Source: Leptodactylus fallax (lineage: Eukaryota; Chordata; Amphibia; Anura; Leptodactylidae). From it: a DNA stretch of 64,000 nucleotides. The position numbers were made by a program, and so were the translations under genes. Positions within the stretch are counted from its first letter, which is position 1. Every line of letters starts with the position of its first letter. Shown here piece by piece: positions 1-11,944 of this stretch. The stretch covers positions 3,162,501 to 3,226,500 of the forward strand of contig CAMRHE010000169.1 in the NCBI GenBank assembly GCA_947044405.1, in the 5' to 3' direction. Below the pieces are notes generated by a model. The model made no database searches, was not told the origin of the DNA, and worked only from the letters and a program-made list of their open reading frames with translations.

Positions 1-1494
1 CTTCAAGGGAAATGGAACTTTTTTTTTCTCACAACACTCTTTCCCTATGGCGGAAAGATATTGCAGCAAATGGTGAGTAGGTTATAGGTCTCTGAGACGC
101 ACGGGGTTTCTCTCCCTTGCCCCTGCAGAATTAGCTAGGGTGCTCCGCCTTCCTTGCGGCCGGGTAGTTTGAGTGACGTGACACATCGGCGAGGCGGGGA
201 TTACGGTGCTACAATGTGATTTGTAACAAGTCTGGCACACGACTTTCCGTGACGTTCCGGTAGTGACTAGTAGTGGTGTGCTTGGTGTTAACTCTTTCAG
301 CTCGTGCTTACATAGAGTTATTTGTCTATCAAACCCTAAAATGGCGGTCATGTTTATAGCATGAGAGAGCCAACCTTCTTTGTGTGGAGGCACACATTGG
401 AGGCCATTTATTTAAGGTGTCCCAAAAAAAAAAAAAAACCTACCTGTCCCCCCCCCAAAAAAAAAATACCTGCACCAATTCCTCCCAGCGCGGTCTGGTC
501 CTGCTGCTCTGATGTTTTTTTCCGGCAGAAGTCCCCGCCACATGTGGCCGCTGAGGGCAACCAGTGGTGTAAGGAAAGGGACGTGGGACGTCACAGCCCG
601 CGAAGATTTCCACCGCAAGAAAACGGAGCAGCAGGACCGGACCGTTCTGGGAGACACTGGAGCCCCGGGGACAGGTGAGTATCCTGGACAGCCTCTTTAA
701 GACCAGCCCTTGCACCAGTCATAGGCCTCATGCACACTACAGAGTGCATTGTCACTAAACTTGATCCCTACAATTTGTCATTATATTCTATGGCCCCATA
801 CACATGGTCGTATATTATCACAGGACTGTCAATTCTGTCTTTGCTGTGGAGTAACACACTGCCCTAACTGCTGGTGTAATGATCTGGGGAGCCATCGTAT
901 ATGACAGTCGGTCACTTCTAGTGGTGACACAACACTAAGAATTCACTGATATTACCAGGACATCCTGCAGCCATATATGTTACCTCACGGTTGGGTGTCA
1001 AACCGGCATTTTTCACCACGATAATTCTTGCCCACAAACAGCAAGAAATGTCTCTGCCAGATTGAAAATCTTCCATGGCCTGCCTAGTCACCAGATTTAT
1101 CGCCAAGCAAGAATTTGTGAGATCAACTCGGATGCCAGCTTCAGTAACCTGTAGGAAAATATACTGAAGGATAACATACAGAATCTATGTGACTCCATAG
1201 CCAACCATACCTAGTTTTGTATCCAGGCTACAGGTAGCCCAACAGGTTTTAATTGTACAGGTTTCCACAATAATTGTATCCTTTGGCTTTAATATTGTAA
1301 TCACATATATCATCATTACATTCATACATAGAAAGTTTAATTCAGTTTCAACAATGGCTCTGCTCTATTCTTTCTGTCAAAATTATAAACACAACGAGCA
1401 GAAAAACAGAAGAAAACAATGGAATTGTGAATAGAACCTTAAAGTTTTCTGACCTTGGTCTTTCTGCCCGTTGTCCCAATTGCCGCCCTAGTTA
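1..1494. other. Intergenic or intronic DNA, no gene seen
   Basis: I find no convincing exon, RNA gene or full transposon here. Positions 420-700 are GC-rich with A and C homopolymers and end in a stretch resembling the CCTCTTTAAG edges of anuran MITEs, so a degraded repeat is likely. The short open frames in this stretch have no recognisable similarity and no splice context. Confidence 0.5.
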
Positions 1495-1900
1495 GGGTGG
1501 GTTCACACTTGCGCTTGAGTCCGTCTGGTGCCAATCCGAGTGAAAATCTCGGGAAACTGGATTGGCAGCGGATAGCGACAGGTTAGCGACGCATTGCTTA
1601 AAAACCCATTCATTTGAATGGGTTTTTAAAGCAATGCACGGGTGTCCGATTGCACCCTCTACATCGCAAATCCAGTTTTTTTCGTCGGAAACTAAGTCCT
1701 ACATGTCCGACTTTGTTTCCGACGAAAAAACTGGATTTGCGGCACAGAGGGTATAAGCGCACACCCGCGAATTGCTTTAAAAACCCATTCAAATGAATGG
1801 GTTTTTAAGCAATGCGTCGCTAACCTGTCGCTATCCAATTTCCCGAGATTTGCACTCAGATTGGCAGCGGACGGACTCAAGCGCAAGTGTGAACCCACCC
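1495..1900. mobile_element. Foldback MITE, PIF/Harbinger-like ends
   Basis: The whole 406 bp folds back on itself. The left end GGGTGGGTTCACACTTGCG is matched by the reverse complement at the right end, and both arms run about 190 bp, including the paired GACAGGTTAGCGACGCATTG blocks. The ends resemble those of the autonomous Harbinger at 12162-14913 (GGGGCGTTCACGC). Flanking trinucleotides are TTA and ATA, close to the TWA duplication of Harbinger. It has no coding capacity. Confidence 0.75.
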
Positions 1901-2718
1901 ATAGCTGTTTTCACATACTCAGGGCACAAGTTATTCAACACACCTCCCCCAACAATCAGTACAACTATTAGAACTTACATATGCACTGTATTAGAACTAC
2001 ATATGCCACAAGAGGAAAGTAGCTGTGGGAGATTTCCAGCCCGTTGATCTGTCTCCTCTGCACCTGGCTCATCTGTTGCCTCATCTCTCCCTGCTGTGTT
2101 GACAGCCACACATCCCCTCCACTTCCCAGGCAGTGAGGCAGCAATTGCTCAGAATTTGAAGGTAAAAAAAAAGCGCCACCCTTCCTCTGCCCTACACATT
2201 GCTCCTCCAGTGCCCATTGGTAAGTATGACCCTGATCCAATTACATGTATTAGAAAATCTCTGCAGAAATATGTAAAAAATCATTTATTAGGCTTCAAAA
2301 CACAAATAATTAGCCTAATTCAGTGGGCCTAATCTTTGGGCAAATGTCTTAGATTTCTAACATGGAAATATATGCTACATTTTAATCCAATGTGTGAACA
2401 TAATATTAATGTACATCTTTTGCAGATTCCACACAGAATCTACAGCAAAATCTACATGTTAGCACATTGGTGATTTTGTTGCTGATTTGCTTTATATTTT
2501 ATCCTATGCTTTGCAAGCAGTAAAATATCTGGCGAAGGCCTGCACCATACACTGAATGGTTTAGAGACACCTGCTCTATCATGATTAAAGCTTCCCTGTA
2601 TGGACCTTAGACACATTACCCCAGAATGCAGCATAAAATCAAGTGAGTAAGTTTTCAGTAGATTGGTTTCAGTGTGAATCCACATTAGATATGGAAAAAA
2701 TCAAGCAATCTGTTAGGC

Positions 2719-2925
2719 TTGGAACAAGGCATGGTTAGACAAGCTTGGACCAGTATTTCAAATTGTACCAGCCTTGTGGGATTTTCTCATACAACAGTGT
2801 CAAGAATAAACCGAGAATGGTGTGGTTCAGAAAAAACATCCAGCAAAATGGGATCCTGTGGAAGTAAACAACGATACTGGTCAGAGGAGGATGTCCAGGA
2901 TCAATCTGACAGATAGAACTGAGAA
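2719..2925 (+). pseudogene. Fragment of a Tc1-like transposase, N-terminal helix-turn-helix region
   Basis: A short open frame reads GMVRQAW..SISN...LVGFSHTTVSRINREW, which resembles the DNA-binding N-terminus of vertebrate Tc1-like transposases (typically SI..TA.LLGFSRTT.SRVYREW). Only about 65 residues are present and no DDE domain follows, so this is a small relic. I see no inverted repeats around it. The family assignment rests on this motif alone. Confidence 0.55.
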
Positions 2926-3760
2926 CCTAGCGTTAGAGTTATAGATCTGCCAAATATATGAAACATAGCGTGACTTTGATACATTTACTGCAAATTATGC
3001 TAACAAATGATAAATCCCCCCAGTGGTTCTTAGCACAGGTGGGCTATAGCAGCAGACATTCATTCTGAGTGCCACTGCTGTCTAAGATTGAAGCTACACA
3101 GAACAAATTGCAGCTACAAAATGTTGGGGGAAACAAGCGCTTGTGTTTTCACTGCTCTTCTGATACCTTTTCAGTTTTACTGCCCTCCTCCCCATATATG
3201 TTTATGGGGAAAATACAGTGTTTCTGCAGGTAAAATTAACATACTGTGGTTTTAAAAAAAAAGCATTTTTTCCACAATTTCTGGATGGGATTAAATGAAA
3301 TCTCATTAATTCTGCTAAGACTAAAAAGCTGTGGTTTTTTTCCCTCTGCATGTACCACAACAACATGTGGCCTCAACCTAACGCCCTATGCACATGGCAA
3401 TGCCGTTTTTCACAGACCTAAAGTCTATGAAAAATGGGCGTGACTGTCCATGCAATTGCATGGACACCACTTATTCACAGAACAGTGAATAATGGCCATG
3501 CGATGGCCGTTTTTGAAACCGCTGTCACATGGCCATTATAGAACCCATGAAATTCACTGGGTCTATTCACATGTACTGTCAGTGTCCGTTTTGATGGACA
3601 TAATTAATGTCAGTTTTTTTTGACGGGCATTAAAAACGGACAGTCAGTAAAACGGACATGTGAATGGACTCATTGGATTTAATGTGTGGTCAAAACAGAC
3701 GTGTGATGAATGGCCGAATAAACCCTAAGGGTTGTTTCCCACAACTGTCTTTGAGCCATA

Positions 3761-3893
3761 AAAAATTGTGTATCTGCTGGATTTACTGGCTCAAATGTGG
3801 CTAGGCTGAACTGAACTCACCGTTTGAGTTCAGTTCAGTGGAGCCACCTTTAGGCCAGTAAATCCAGTTGATACACAGATTTCTTTTCCTGCT
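3761..3893. repeat. Imperfect palindrome, probably a MITE core
   Basis: The arms (GTATCTGCTGGATTTACTGG on the left, CCAGTAAATCCAGTTGATAC on the right) pair around a centre containing CTGAACTGAACTCA and TGAGTTCAGTTCAG. The rest of 1901-4228 shows no gene. It holds AT-rich DNA and CCGTTTT/ACGGAC motifs at 3590-3660 similar to the subterminal motifs of the Harbinger at 12162. Confidence 0.6.
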
Positions 3894-4620
3894 CCATTAC
3901 AACGCTTTGAGAAACGGCTCTAAAGGAAACAGAAATTTCTTTTCTCCCTGAATGGATATTTGCTTTTGGGTGGCACAGTGTGGCTGGACACTGTTCGGGC
4001 AGATTCACATTACTGTTAGGCTGCATTCACATCACTGTTTTGCCCTACATTTAGCATGTATGTTTTAAAAGCTCCATAGGGCTCTATTAGTCTGGTCAGT
4101 TTACTTGAATATACTGTCAAAAGAATGTAGAATAGTATAGTAGACTACTTTCTTCCATTCAGTGTGTCATGTAAAAATGTATCATTTTAAACGCATAGCT
4201 CTGGGAGTTCCAGAGAGATCCATATATGGACATATCCAGGGCTGGCGTTGGGGAGGGGTCAAACTGGGCAATTGCCCAGGGCCCCTGTCCCCAAAGGGCC
4301 ATATCAATAGCAGAAACAGACCCAGCGTCATGTGCTGCAGGGCCCCTTTCCGAGGTAAGTAAAAATAATAAACATTTTTACTCACCTGTCCTGGGCGTCC
4401 GGCATCATCTTATGGACTTCAGATGACGTCATACGTTCCGAACGTCGCCGCTGAGGACAGGTCCAACCACAGGCCTCAGCGTGATGTCAGAACGCGTGAC
4501 GTCAGCCACAGAGAAGAGGAAGCAGGCGGGGACAGTGGAGCAGTGCGAGGAGGCCCAGGAGAGGTAAGGCAAGGTGAGTATAACTGTTTGTTATTTTCCC
4601 TCATCTCTCCTGGGTCTCCG

Positions 4621-4660
4621 ATTATTATACTCTGGGGTCTGAAGAGACCCCAGAGTATAA
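4621..4660. repeat. Itinerant hairpin (ATTATACTCTGGGGTCT palindrome)
   Basis: ATTATACTCTGGGGTCT is followed after a GAAG-type loop by its reverse complement. Near-identical hairpins occur around 26283-26325, 26572-26600 (right arm damaged), 43133-43170, 43425-43468 and 57293-57332, always inside hAT-type elements and always next to a GCCCAGG..AGGTAAG-like stretch. Confidence 0.85.
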
Positions 4661-4689
4661 TATAATAATAGCACTGAGGGAGTCTGTGG

Positions 4690-5170
4690 GGCCACTGTGG
4701 AGCATAATACTGGGGGGGGCCCTTCTGCAGAGCATATTATATTCTGTGGGGCCACTGTAGAGCATTATACTGGGGGGGCTCTCTGGAGAGCATATTATAT
4801 TCTGTGGGGCCACTGTAGAGCATTATACTGGGGGGGCCCTCTGGAGAGCATGCTATATTCCGTTGGGCCACTGTGGAGTATCATACTGGGGGGGGGCCTC
4901 TGGAGAGCATATTATAATGTGTGGGGCCACTGTGAAGAATTATACTGGGGGGCCCTCTGGAGAGCATATTATACTGGGGGGCAGTGTGGGGAGTTTATTA
5001 TACTGTGTGGGGCCACTGTGCAGCGTATTATATTTGTGTGGGGCTTCTCGGGAGCATATTATACTCTGGAGCCAGAGTAGAGCATTATACTGGGGAGGGC
5101 ACTGTGGGGAGCATATTATACTGTGTGGAGGCCATTGTGGAGCATGTTATGCTGTGTGGGGCCACTAGCC
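4690..5170 (+). repeat. Minisatellite, about 30-bp monomers in 60-bp dimers
   Basis: Tandem units alternate GGGGCCACTGTGGAGCATTA-type and CTCTGGAGAGCATATTATA-type halves. The units are GC-rich around TATTATA cores and carry G-runs of variable length. The open frames across it encode repeated Trp/Tyr/Gly peptides in several frames, which marks them as by-products of the repeat, not genes. Confidence 0.9.
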
Positions 5171-5322
5171 ATATAAGGGGGCTATTATATAGGGAAATTA
5201 TATATACGGGGGGCTATTAATAGGGTGAACTATTATTTATAAGACGAGCTATAATTTATACAGGAGGAACTATTTATAAGGGAAGGTATAATTGTTAAGT
5301 GGGCTTATTTATAAAGGGGGTT

Positions 5323-5979
5323 TGTAACGACTCTGCCTGTTCGGGTCTCTGCGCCACCCTCCGCTCGCACGCTGTGGCGAAGGAGGCGTGTTCAGTTTGA
5401 TTCCTTGCGTAGGTTTCTTGCTGCTCAGTCTGAACATGGTCCTAGTCAGAGTAATGGATTTCCGGCCACACCCATGTTCTGAGCATTTCTCTCTGGACGG
5501 TATAGAGTTAATCTCTTCCTGGCCTGTGTGATTGACAGCCTGTGTACCTATCAGGTCCGGAGCTGGGCCCAGACTTTCTTTATACAGGATGTCACTTTCT
5601 CAGCAAGTTGCCGGTTATTGCACTTGTGTTTGCCTGCTCTCTTTATTATATTCCTTACTACTCTGTTACTTGATTCTCTGACCCTTTGGCTTGCCTTTTG
5701 ACTATTCTCTTGGATTTTGACTTTGTACTGCATTGCTCGTTTGCTACCGACCCCCTGGCTTCCTGACCTCTCTTTTGTCGTTTGTTTTGTCTTGTCCTGT
5801 TTTCTGTGTCACTTACCCAGTGTAGGGCGTGTCTTCTAGTTGTCCTTTTACCATTTAGGGTAACTGAGGCAATAGGAAGGGACAGTGGCTGGGGTGAGAT
5901 TAGGGTTCACTTGTCTCTGTCCTTCCTCCCAGACCGCTGCAGTAGTGTCAGGGTTGCTACGGTTGGCAAGACCCTTACA
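5323..5979. mobile_element. Solo LTR nested in the hAT-type element
   Basis: The 657-bp segment begins TGTAACGACTC and ends GACCCTTACA, giving TG...CA termini. It is flanked by an exact 5-bp duplication GGGTT (5318-5322 and 5980-5984). No internal gag/pol remains, so it is a solo LTR left by recombination. It differs from the gypsy LTRs at 29323 and 35510. Confidence 0.82.
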
Positions 5980-7010
5980 GGGTTATTGGTGATAATGGGG
6001 ACTGTTATTTATAAGGGCAATTATTATTTATGAGAGGACTATTATTGATAAGAAGGAACTATTTATAAGGGGGCAGTATTATTTTTACGGGGTGACTGTT
6101 ACTGATAAGGGGGAATATTACTGATACAGGGTACTATTTATCATTTATAAGGGAGCCATTACTGATAAAGGTGTAATATTATTTATAAGCAGGGACTATT
6201 ATTTATAAGGAGGCACTATAATAACTGATGACTGGGTGCAAAAATCTTTTAGGGGGTACAAAGGTGTTCATTTGAATTGTGTGTGGGAAATGGTGGTTGT
6301 TATTATTGTTTTGGGGGCAGAAAAGAGGCATTATTAAAGGGGTTGCCACTGGAAGACGATGGTGTTGTTTGTATATCAGCATTTGGGGCCCCACTTTTCA
6401 TTTTGCCCAGGGCTAAACTGTCTAAAACCAGCCCTGGACATATCAGTGCAACATTTGCAGGCAGAGAGGTAACTGGAAGTGCCCTGGATACACATTGATG
6501 CGAAATGTATGAGTGCTTCCTTTCTATTTCCCATTCACTTTGCAGCCACTACTGGGTTTGGCTTGAAAAACTGTAGCAAAATCTACAATAAAAAGCTGCT
6601 TTTCTGCAAAGTGGGGTCTTATCCTAAACCTTTCTATAGAGGTCACTGGCCAGAAGATACCAAGCAAGGCATTCTTCCCCTTCACCCATCACCCTTCAAA
6701 CTGATCGCTGGGAGCTCATAAAGGGGTGGCTGCAGAGCATCAATGTCATGGTGTGTGTCACCTTAGAAGCCCCCATTCTCCCTTCATTCCCCTGTAGACT
6801 TGGTTGGTGGAGATTTTTGAAATTGTGTCAAAATCACAAAGGTTTTTACAAAAATGCCTTGGTTGTGCAAAATCACTGTAAGAAAAGCATCAATTGCATA
6901 ACAAAAACGCTTCAGCACTCCCCAATAAGCAAAACCTATTCTTCCTTGTAAAATCATGATCACAGGATGTGAAAGGAAATCTAGCCTATGGTTGTTTCAC
7001 AAACAGTCAT

Positions 7011-7488
7011 TAGAGATGAGCAAAGTATTCAAAAATTCAATTTGGCAACTTCGCATTTGAATGTGATTCTATTCGATCCGAATTAAATCATGGCGAATCG
7101 TGTACCAAAAACAGCTATTTATTGGCTGCAGAGAGCTGAGGTGGGCGGCAAAATGGCAGAAACCCTTGGATGCCGCGGTCATGCTTGACCGCGGCATCCA
7201 AGTTGTTAAAACCCCAGATCTGTTATGGAACAGGTTGTTAGGTGTCAGTTACAGCTAACACCCTGCTCCATAACCAATCGGGGGATTTAACACCTTGGAT
7301 GCAGCGGTCAAACATGCCGTGTGCGCTCGTGAAGGGGTTAACGGGATGCGACGTGTGTGATCCTGCATTCCCAGAGTTTCTTGCCCCATGGAGAGCAGCC
7401 ATTTTGAACTAAATGTGAATCGTTACCACAAAGTGTGAGGAAATTCGGATTGAATTCCACTTCTGCAGCTTCGATTCACTCATCTCTA
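7011..7488. mobile_element. hAT-type MITE (TAGAGATGAGC termini)
   Basis: The left end TAGAGATGAGC and right end CACTCATCTCTA are inverted repeats. The flanking octamers ACAGTCAT (7003-7010) and GCAGTCAT (7489-7496) match at 7 of 8 positions. Its length is 478 bp with no coding. Related copies are at 11658-11944 (right half), 19356 onward (left half) and 63381-63775. Confidence 0.82.
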
Positions 7489-7654
7489 GCAGTCATGCTA
7501 TGTCAAGATAGAACAATCTGGGAAAACACCACAATTTCATAAGCATTATGATTATGTCCCCAATCAAAATCATGCGAAAAAATAAATAAATAAATAAAAA
7601 TGTTTGCTCACACTAAAAAGGAGTTGGGGTTGCCTGGTGGTTATATCACTTAGT

Positions 7655-7762
7655 ACAACCTCTGGCTCAGTGGTTAGCACTATTGCCTTGCAACACTGGA
7701 ATCCTAAATTCTAATCCAACCAAGAACACCAGCAAGGAGTTTATATGTTCTCCCTATGTTTG
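7655..7762 (+). mobile_element. tRNA-derived SINE, degenerate
   Basis: The segment contains a box A-like TGGCTCAGTGG (7663-7673), then GTTAGCACTATTGCCTTGCA, and a decayed box B (ATTCTAATCC in place of GTTCGAATCC, about 7709-7718), followed by CAAGGAGTTTATATGTTCTCC. This order is typical of vertebrate tRNA-derived SINEs. The box B changes suggest an old inactive copy. It is not a functional tRNA gene. Confidence 0.72.
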
Positions 7763-7892
7763 GGACAGTGCTGAAGTACCTACTACAGTTTGCAGCGTGG
7801 CTTGCGGTATGTAAACATTACCAAGAGCCATGCTATCTCAGTACAGCTGAACTGCAAGGGTCCTGGTTGTCAGGACTAGGATGTTAGGATCT

Positions 7893-7968
7893 AGTCCCTG
7901 CCTCCCAGCGACATACTGTCCTGTACTGTAATTTATACGGGACAGTATGTCGCTGGGAGGCAGGGACT
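7893..7968. repeat. Perfect 29-bp inverted repeat (hairpin)
   Basis: Positions 7893-7921 are the exact reverse complement of 7940-7968, separated by 18 nt. Short direct repeats (CTAGGATGTTAGGA) lie on both sides. It is probably the core of a small foldback element. Confidence 0.85.
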
Positions 7969-8336
7969 CCTAGCATCATAGATAACTAGGATGTTAGGAG
8001 TCCCGCTCCCAACACGAAGTTCAAGTCGGTAGATCTGGCTAGCCCACTGGCTGTGTTTCATGTGCTGCTGCCCTAATACTGATGGCCTGTCCTAATTATT
8101 ACTGCATCATTTTTTTTTCTTTTCGAGCTGCTCCATATCCAGCAAGCCCACCTCATAATTCAAACATGACCATTCTCCATCCGGGAGCTAGTGTAATGGC
8201 TTTACTTCTAAAATCTCTTGCACGTGTCTACCTAGCAGAGCAAGGCACATGCACAGTACTGTACGCTGGGCTACAGCAAAGGATAGGGACAGTACTGTGC
8301 ATGTAACCAACTCTGCTCATTAGATACATGTGCAAA

Positions 8337-9109
8337 GGGAAGCTGTCACCATGAAAATGCAGTCTAATCTGCAGGCAGTATGTTATAGCGCAGGAAGCTG
8401 AGCAGATTGATATATAGTTTTGTGGGAAAAGATTCCACTAAGAGTAATATAGTTCAGTGTTACGGTTCTAACTGTGAATGTCAGACTCCCCTATATGACT
8501 GTGTACAGTGCCTTGCGAAAGTATTCGTCCCCCTTGAACTTTTCAACCTTTTGCCACATTTCAGGCTTCAAACATAAAGATATAAAATTTTAATTTTTTG
8601 GTGAAGAATCAACAACAAGTGGGACACAATTGTGAAGTGGAACGAAATGTATTGGTTATTTCAAACTTTTGTAAAAAATAAAAAACTGAAAAGTGGGGCG
8701 TGCAATATTATTCGGCCCCTTTACTTTCAGTGCAGCAAACTCACTCCAGAAGTTCAGTGAGGATCTCTGAATGATCCAATGTTGTGTCCCACTTGTTGTT
8801 GATTCTTCACCAAAAAATTAAAATTTTATATCTTTATGTTTGAAGCCTGAAATGTGGCAAGAGGTTGAAAAGGTCAAGGGGGCCGAATACTTTCGCAAGG
8901 CACTGTATACAAATCTAATTGAGTCACTGATAGGATCACCCACTGGACTAAATTACTTCTTCTAAGCACAGAAAGAACAGAGAAATAGATGAATACTTGA
9001 CACGTTATACTGAATCTTTTCCCACAAAACTGTCAATTTGCTCAGCTGCAAAAGCTCTATAACATGCTGCCTGGAGATTACACAGCATTTTTTATGGTGA
9101 CAGGTTCCC
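8337..9109. mobile_element. Foldback MITE interrupted by a Tc1-type MITE
   Basis: The left part (GGGAAGCTGTCACCATGAAA, then GCAGTATGTTATAGC and GCTGAGCAGATTG) recurs as reverse complement at the right (about 9010-9109). Both arms also contain TGTGGGAAAAGATTC or its complement. The centre is split by the Tc1-type MITE at 8504-8907. It is non-coding. Confidence 0.75.
8504..8907. mobile_element. Tc1-type MITE with long inverted repeats
   Basis: It begins TACAGTGCCTTGCGAAAGTA and ends with the complementary TACTTTCGCAAGGCACTGTA, so TA target dinucleotides flank CAGTG ends as in Tc1/mariner elements. The inverted repeats run about 150 bp. There is no transposase, so it would depend on enzyme supplied elsewhere. 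Confidence 0.9.
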
Positions 9110-11168
9110 ATGAAGTAATTGAGTCATGATACTCGGTCTACAGTATATTGGGAAATGATCATGACTGAATAAGGGGGTGGGGCTTGCTAGCTATGGGAAC
9201 TCAAAAAGGCAAAAAATGGCATGCCCCATGGTGGACCAAGAACCTAATAGCATAAACACATTCTTCAGAACGACAGATCCTACTGATACTGTATATAAAA
9301 ACATATTTGTAATGAGGATACAGTGCCCTACAAGCAACTATATCTACTTTATATACTGCTTGAGAATTGGTAAACTCTCTTTAAGGATATTTCCAGTTTC
9401 ATTAAAGTTTAAAAGGGTTTTAGATACTCCTTTTTAAAAAGAAGCCAGCTGAACGTCTATAAACCTTGCCAATCGGCTGCTATGCCAAGAAGCTGCTTCT
9501 GGCCTTTCATTTCTCCTTCAGCGTCCATGACAGGAGAGAAATTTATACCGTTGTTTATGCTGTGTTTGCCTCACAGAAGATTGCTTACACTGACCCATGG
9601 CAAGCCTGTTAGCTGTGTGAGCAGGAAGAGCCCAGGACATGTATGAGGGTTGTTTCACACACAGTTTTTGAGGTAGTTTTCCATTCAGTTTTTTCATCCA
9701 AAGCAAGATGAGAATTCTGAAGTAATGGGAAGTAGAGGGGGTTTACATTTCTCCTAACTGTTGCTACTTCTGGCTTTTGCTCAAACTGCATCAAAAACTG
9801 TAGTGGTGCTTTTCCAAAAAACATCATGCGTGAAACTACCATTAGTCTCTGAGGTTAAACAAGAATGGTGAACACAGACATCATAAAAGTTGATGTTTTT
9901 GTAGAAAAAGTAGACTTGTTGCCCATAGCAACCAAAAACAGCGCAGCCTTTAATTTTCCAGAGGCTACTATCGAAACAAGGATAATTTTTCTGTCAGGGA
10001 TTTTTGATAAATGAAGTTAACTAACCCCTTCCCTAATGGCCCACATGAATAAACGGTAGTTATCAGCGTGACTGTCTGCAGAGTTGCTGTATATTTACAT
10101 TATTTCCCAGGAATCACAGGGTTTATCATCTGGGATGGGGACTGTCTGTTACTGTGACTAACAGCCTGTGGTCCAGGGACCCTCTTCCAGATGAGGACAC
10201 CCAGAACAGAGACAGTTATTTGTAGTCAGAGATGGACACAGAAAAACTGTTGGAACCAGCAAGCACAGTGTTCCAGCAACTCAACGGTGTCCCGGTCTGA
10301 CTGCTATTAACCTGAACCAATCAGGTTCTGATGAAAGCACCTGGTACTGAGACTCTAAATACAGTAAATTGTAAAAAAATAAATAAATAGAGAGTAAAAA
10401 TAAAAGGGGTTATTAGTTTCTAATCCTAAGGCACATCCTTAGGATAGGTCATCAATATTGGACCTGCGAGGGTCCAACAGGCGAGAGCCCCACAGATCTG
10501 TTGTTCAGGGACTATGTGACTCCTGGTATTGTTTACAGTTGTAGCAACAAGATTTAGAACCAAAGCGCTACCCCATGGACCTAAATTATACTAAAAAATT
10601 ATGCAAACCAAAGCAGCAGTGTCTGGTAGTCAGTGATGGGACACATAATGGGCGCCATGACACCAAATTTCCTTCTGCTAAGTGGTTGGAAATGGTCTGG
10701 GCAAAGACAGGGGTGTGTAGTGAAGGCGCCATCTGTGTCTGAATGGTGGACATGGAAACTGTGAGCGGTTTGTGGTTGTTGGTGGATCAAACGTGGTCTG
10801 TCTGAGCCTTCTGGAGCTTGTTTACCATGTGTGCATTCCCTCATATAACCACTACTCTCAACACCTTCAAACAGCTAGGTCAAAACAGCCTAGATGACAG
10901 GCAATTTCTGAAAATGACCATCTTGCTTCTTTCAGTCCAATGATGCGGCCACTCTAAAAGTCTGTCAGTGGGGCAAAATGTCTTAATGTACATTGGACAG
11001 ACATGTGTAACAGTCAATGATGTCGGCGCAAGAGGTACACTACCCAAAATTAGCCTCAGAGAGGCTTTATATAGGGCAATGATAGGTTTGTTGGATATGT
11101 CTTAAAGGAAATCTGTCATTGGGGAAACATGTTTTTTACTGAAGCCACATTGTAATAGTCTTTATAAA
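9110..11168. other. No gene recognised
   Basis: The stretch contains degraded repeat-like pieces, for example inverted GTTTCACAC / GTGAAAC ends at about 9645-9845. One open frame on the minus strand (10599-10844) has no recognisable motif. I cannot support a gene. Confidence 0.45.
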
Positions 11169-11657
11169 GGCTATTAGTCTCCTACCTTTGTCGTTTTGCT
11201 CCTCAGCGCCATTTAGAAGAAATCTTTATTTTTATTTTTATGCAAATGCATCTTCAGAATGCACAGGGGGCGTCCCCTGTGCTCTCCTCAAACGCATTTT
11301 TGAATTTACCGCGCCGCCTCTCTTCTTAAGCAGACGCCTCTTCTTGACGTCATCCTTGTACGAGTCTTCGTTCAGCCATTTTCCTGTGGCCTATTACATA
11401 CAGCGCATGCAGTACGCTCATGTAATAGGCCACAGGAAAATGGCCGAATGGACATGCACAGTCGGCGCATGTCTCCCGGAGGAAGGATAACGTCAAGAAG
11501 AGGCGTCTGCTAAAGAAGAAGAGAGGCGGCGCGGTAAGTTCAAAAATGCACTGCGGCAACACCCCCTGTGCATTCTGAAGATGCATTTGCATAAAAATCA
11601 AGATTTATTCTAAAAGTCAGCGAGGAGCGAAACGACAAAGGTAGGAGACTAATAGCC
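11169..11657. mobile_element. Long foldback MITE
   Basis: GGCTATTAGTCTCCTACCTT at the left is the reverse complement of the right end. The arms are about 230 bp each and meet near 11395-11440, where CATTTTCCTGTGGCCTATTAC pairs with its complement. It is non-coding; the apparent 83-100 residue open frames are mirror images of each other. The class is uncertain. Its right end abuts a piece of the TAGAGATGAGC MITE. Confidence 0.78.
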
Positions 11658-11675
11658 CTTGGATGCTGCTGTCAT

Positions 11676-11714
<39 letters not shown>

Positions 11715-11944
11715 TCTCTCTGTCTCTCTCACGAACAAGTTGTATTCATGTGGAAGGATCTGCTTACAAACAAAGACACGCCTACCCAATCACATCACTA
11801 CAGAACATCATGTGACCGTCTGATGTCACAAAGGTCCTTATTAAATATTTGTTACCGCGAAGCATCAGGAAATCCATGTGAATCAAATATTTCCTGAAAT
11901 TCGGATCGAATTCCACTTCTGTAGCTTCGATTCGCTCATCTCTA
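11658..11944. mobile_element. hAT-type MITE, right half only
   Basis: It matches the right part of the 63381-63775 MITE (CATGTGGAAGGATCTGCT, CACGCCTACCCAATCACATC, GTTACC.CGAAGCATCAGGAA) and ends ATTCGCTCATCTCTA. The left half is missing. It contains a (CT)n microsatellite at about 11677-11730. Confidence 0.75.

Larger units (their letters stand above)
4237..6436 (+). mobile_element. Non-autonomous hAT-type element with perfect 8-bp target duplication
   Basis: It starts CAGGGCTGGCG and ends CCAGCCCTG, inverted copies of each other. It is flanked by an exact 8-bp duplication, GACATATC, at 4229-4236 and 6437-6444. The 8-bp duplication and CAGGG termini are the hAT signature. I see no transposase. 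Inside are a hairpin (4621-4660), a minisatellite (4690-5170) and a solo LTR (5323-5979). A second, inverted copy of the family lies at 54745-57788. Confidence 0.88.

Noticed and set aside
4697..5080. A Trp/Tyr/Gly-rich 127-residue open frame resembling a structural repeat protein
   Set aside because: It is minisatellite-derived, open in several frames, with no start or splice context.
7663..7718. A functional tRNA gene
   Set aside because: Only A-box similarity is good; the B-box is mutated, the acceptor stem does not pair and SINE body sequence follows.
7893..7968. A transcription terminator
   Set aside because: There is no adjacent gene and this is not a bacterial sequence. The perfect hairpin is better explained as a repeat core.
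10599..10844. Minus-strand open frame as a transposase fragment
   Set aside because: It has a repeat-like feel but no catalytic or helix-turn-helix motif I can name, and no inverted repeats nearby.
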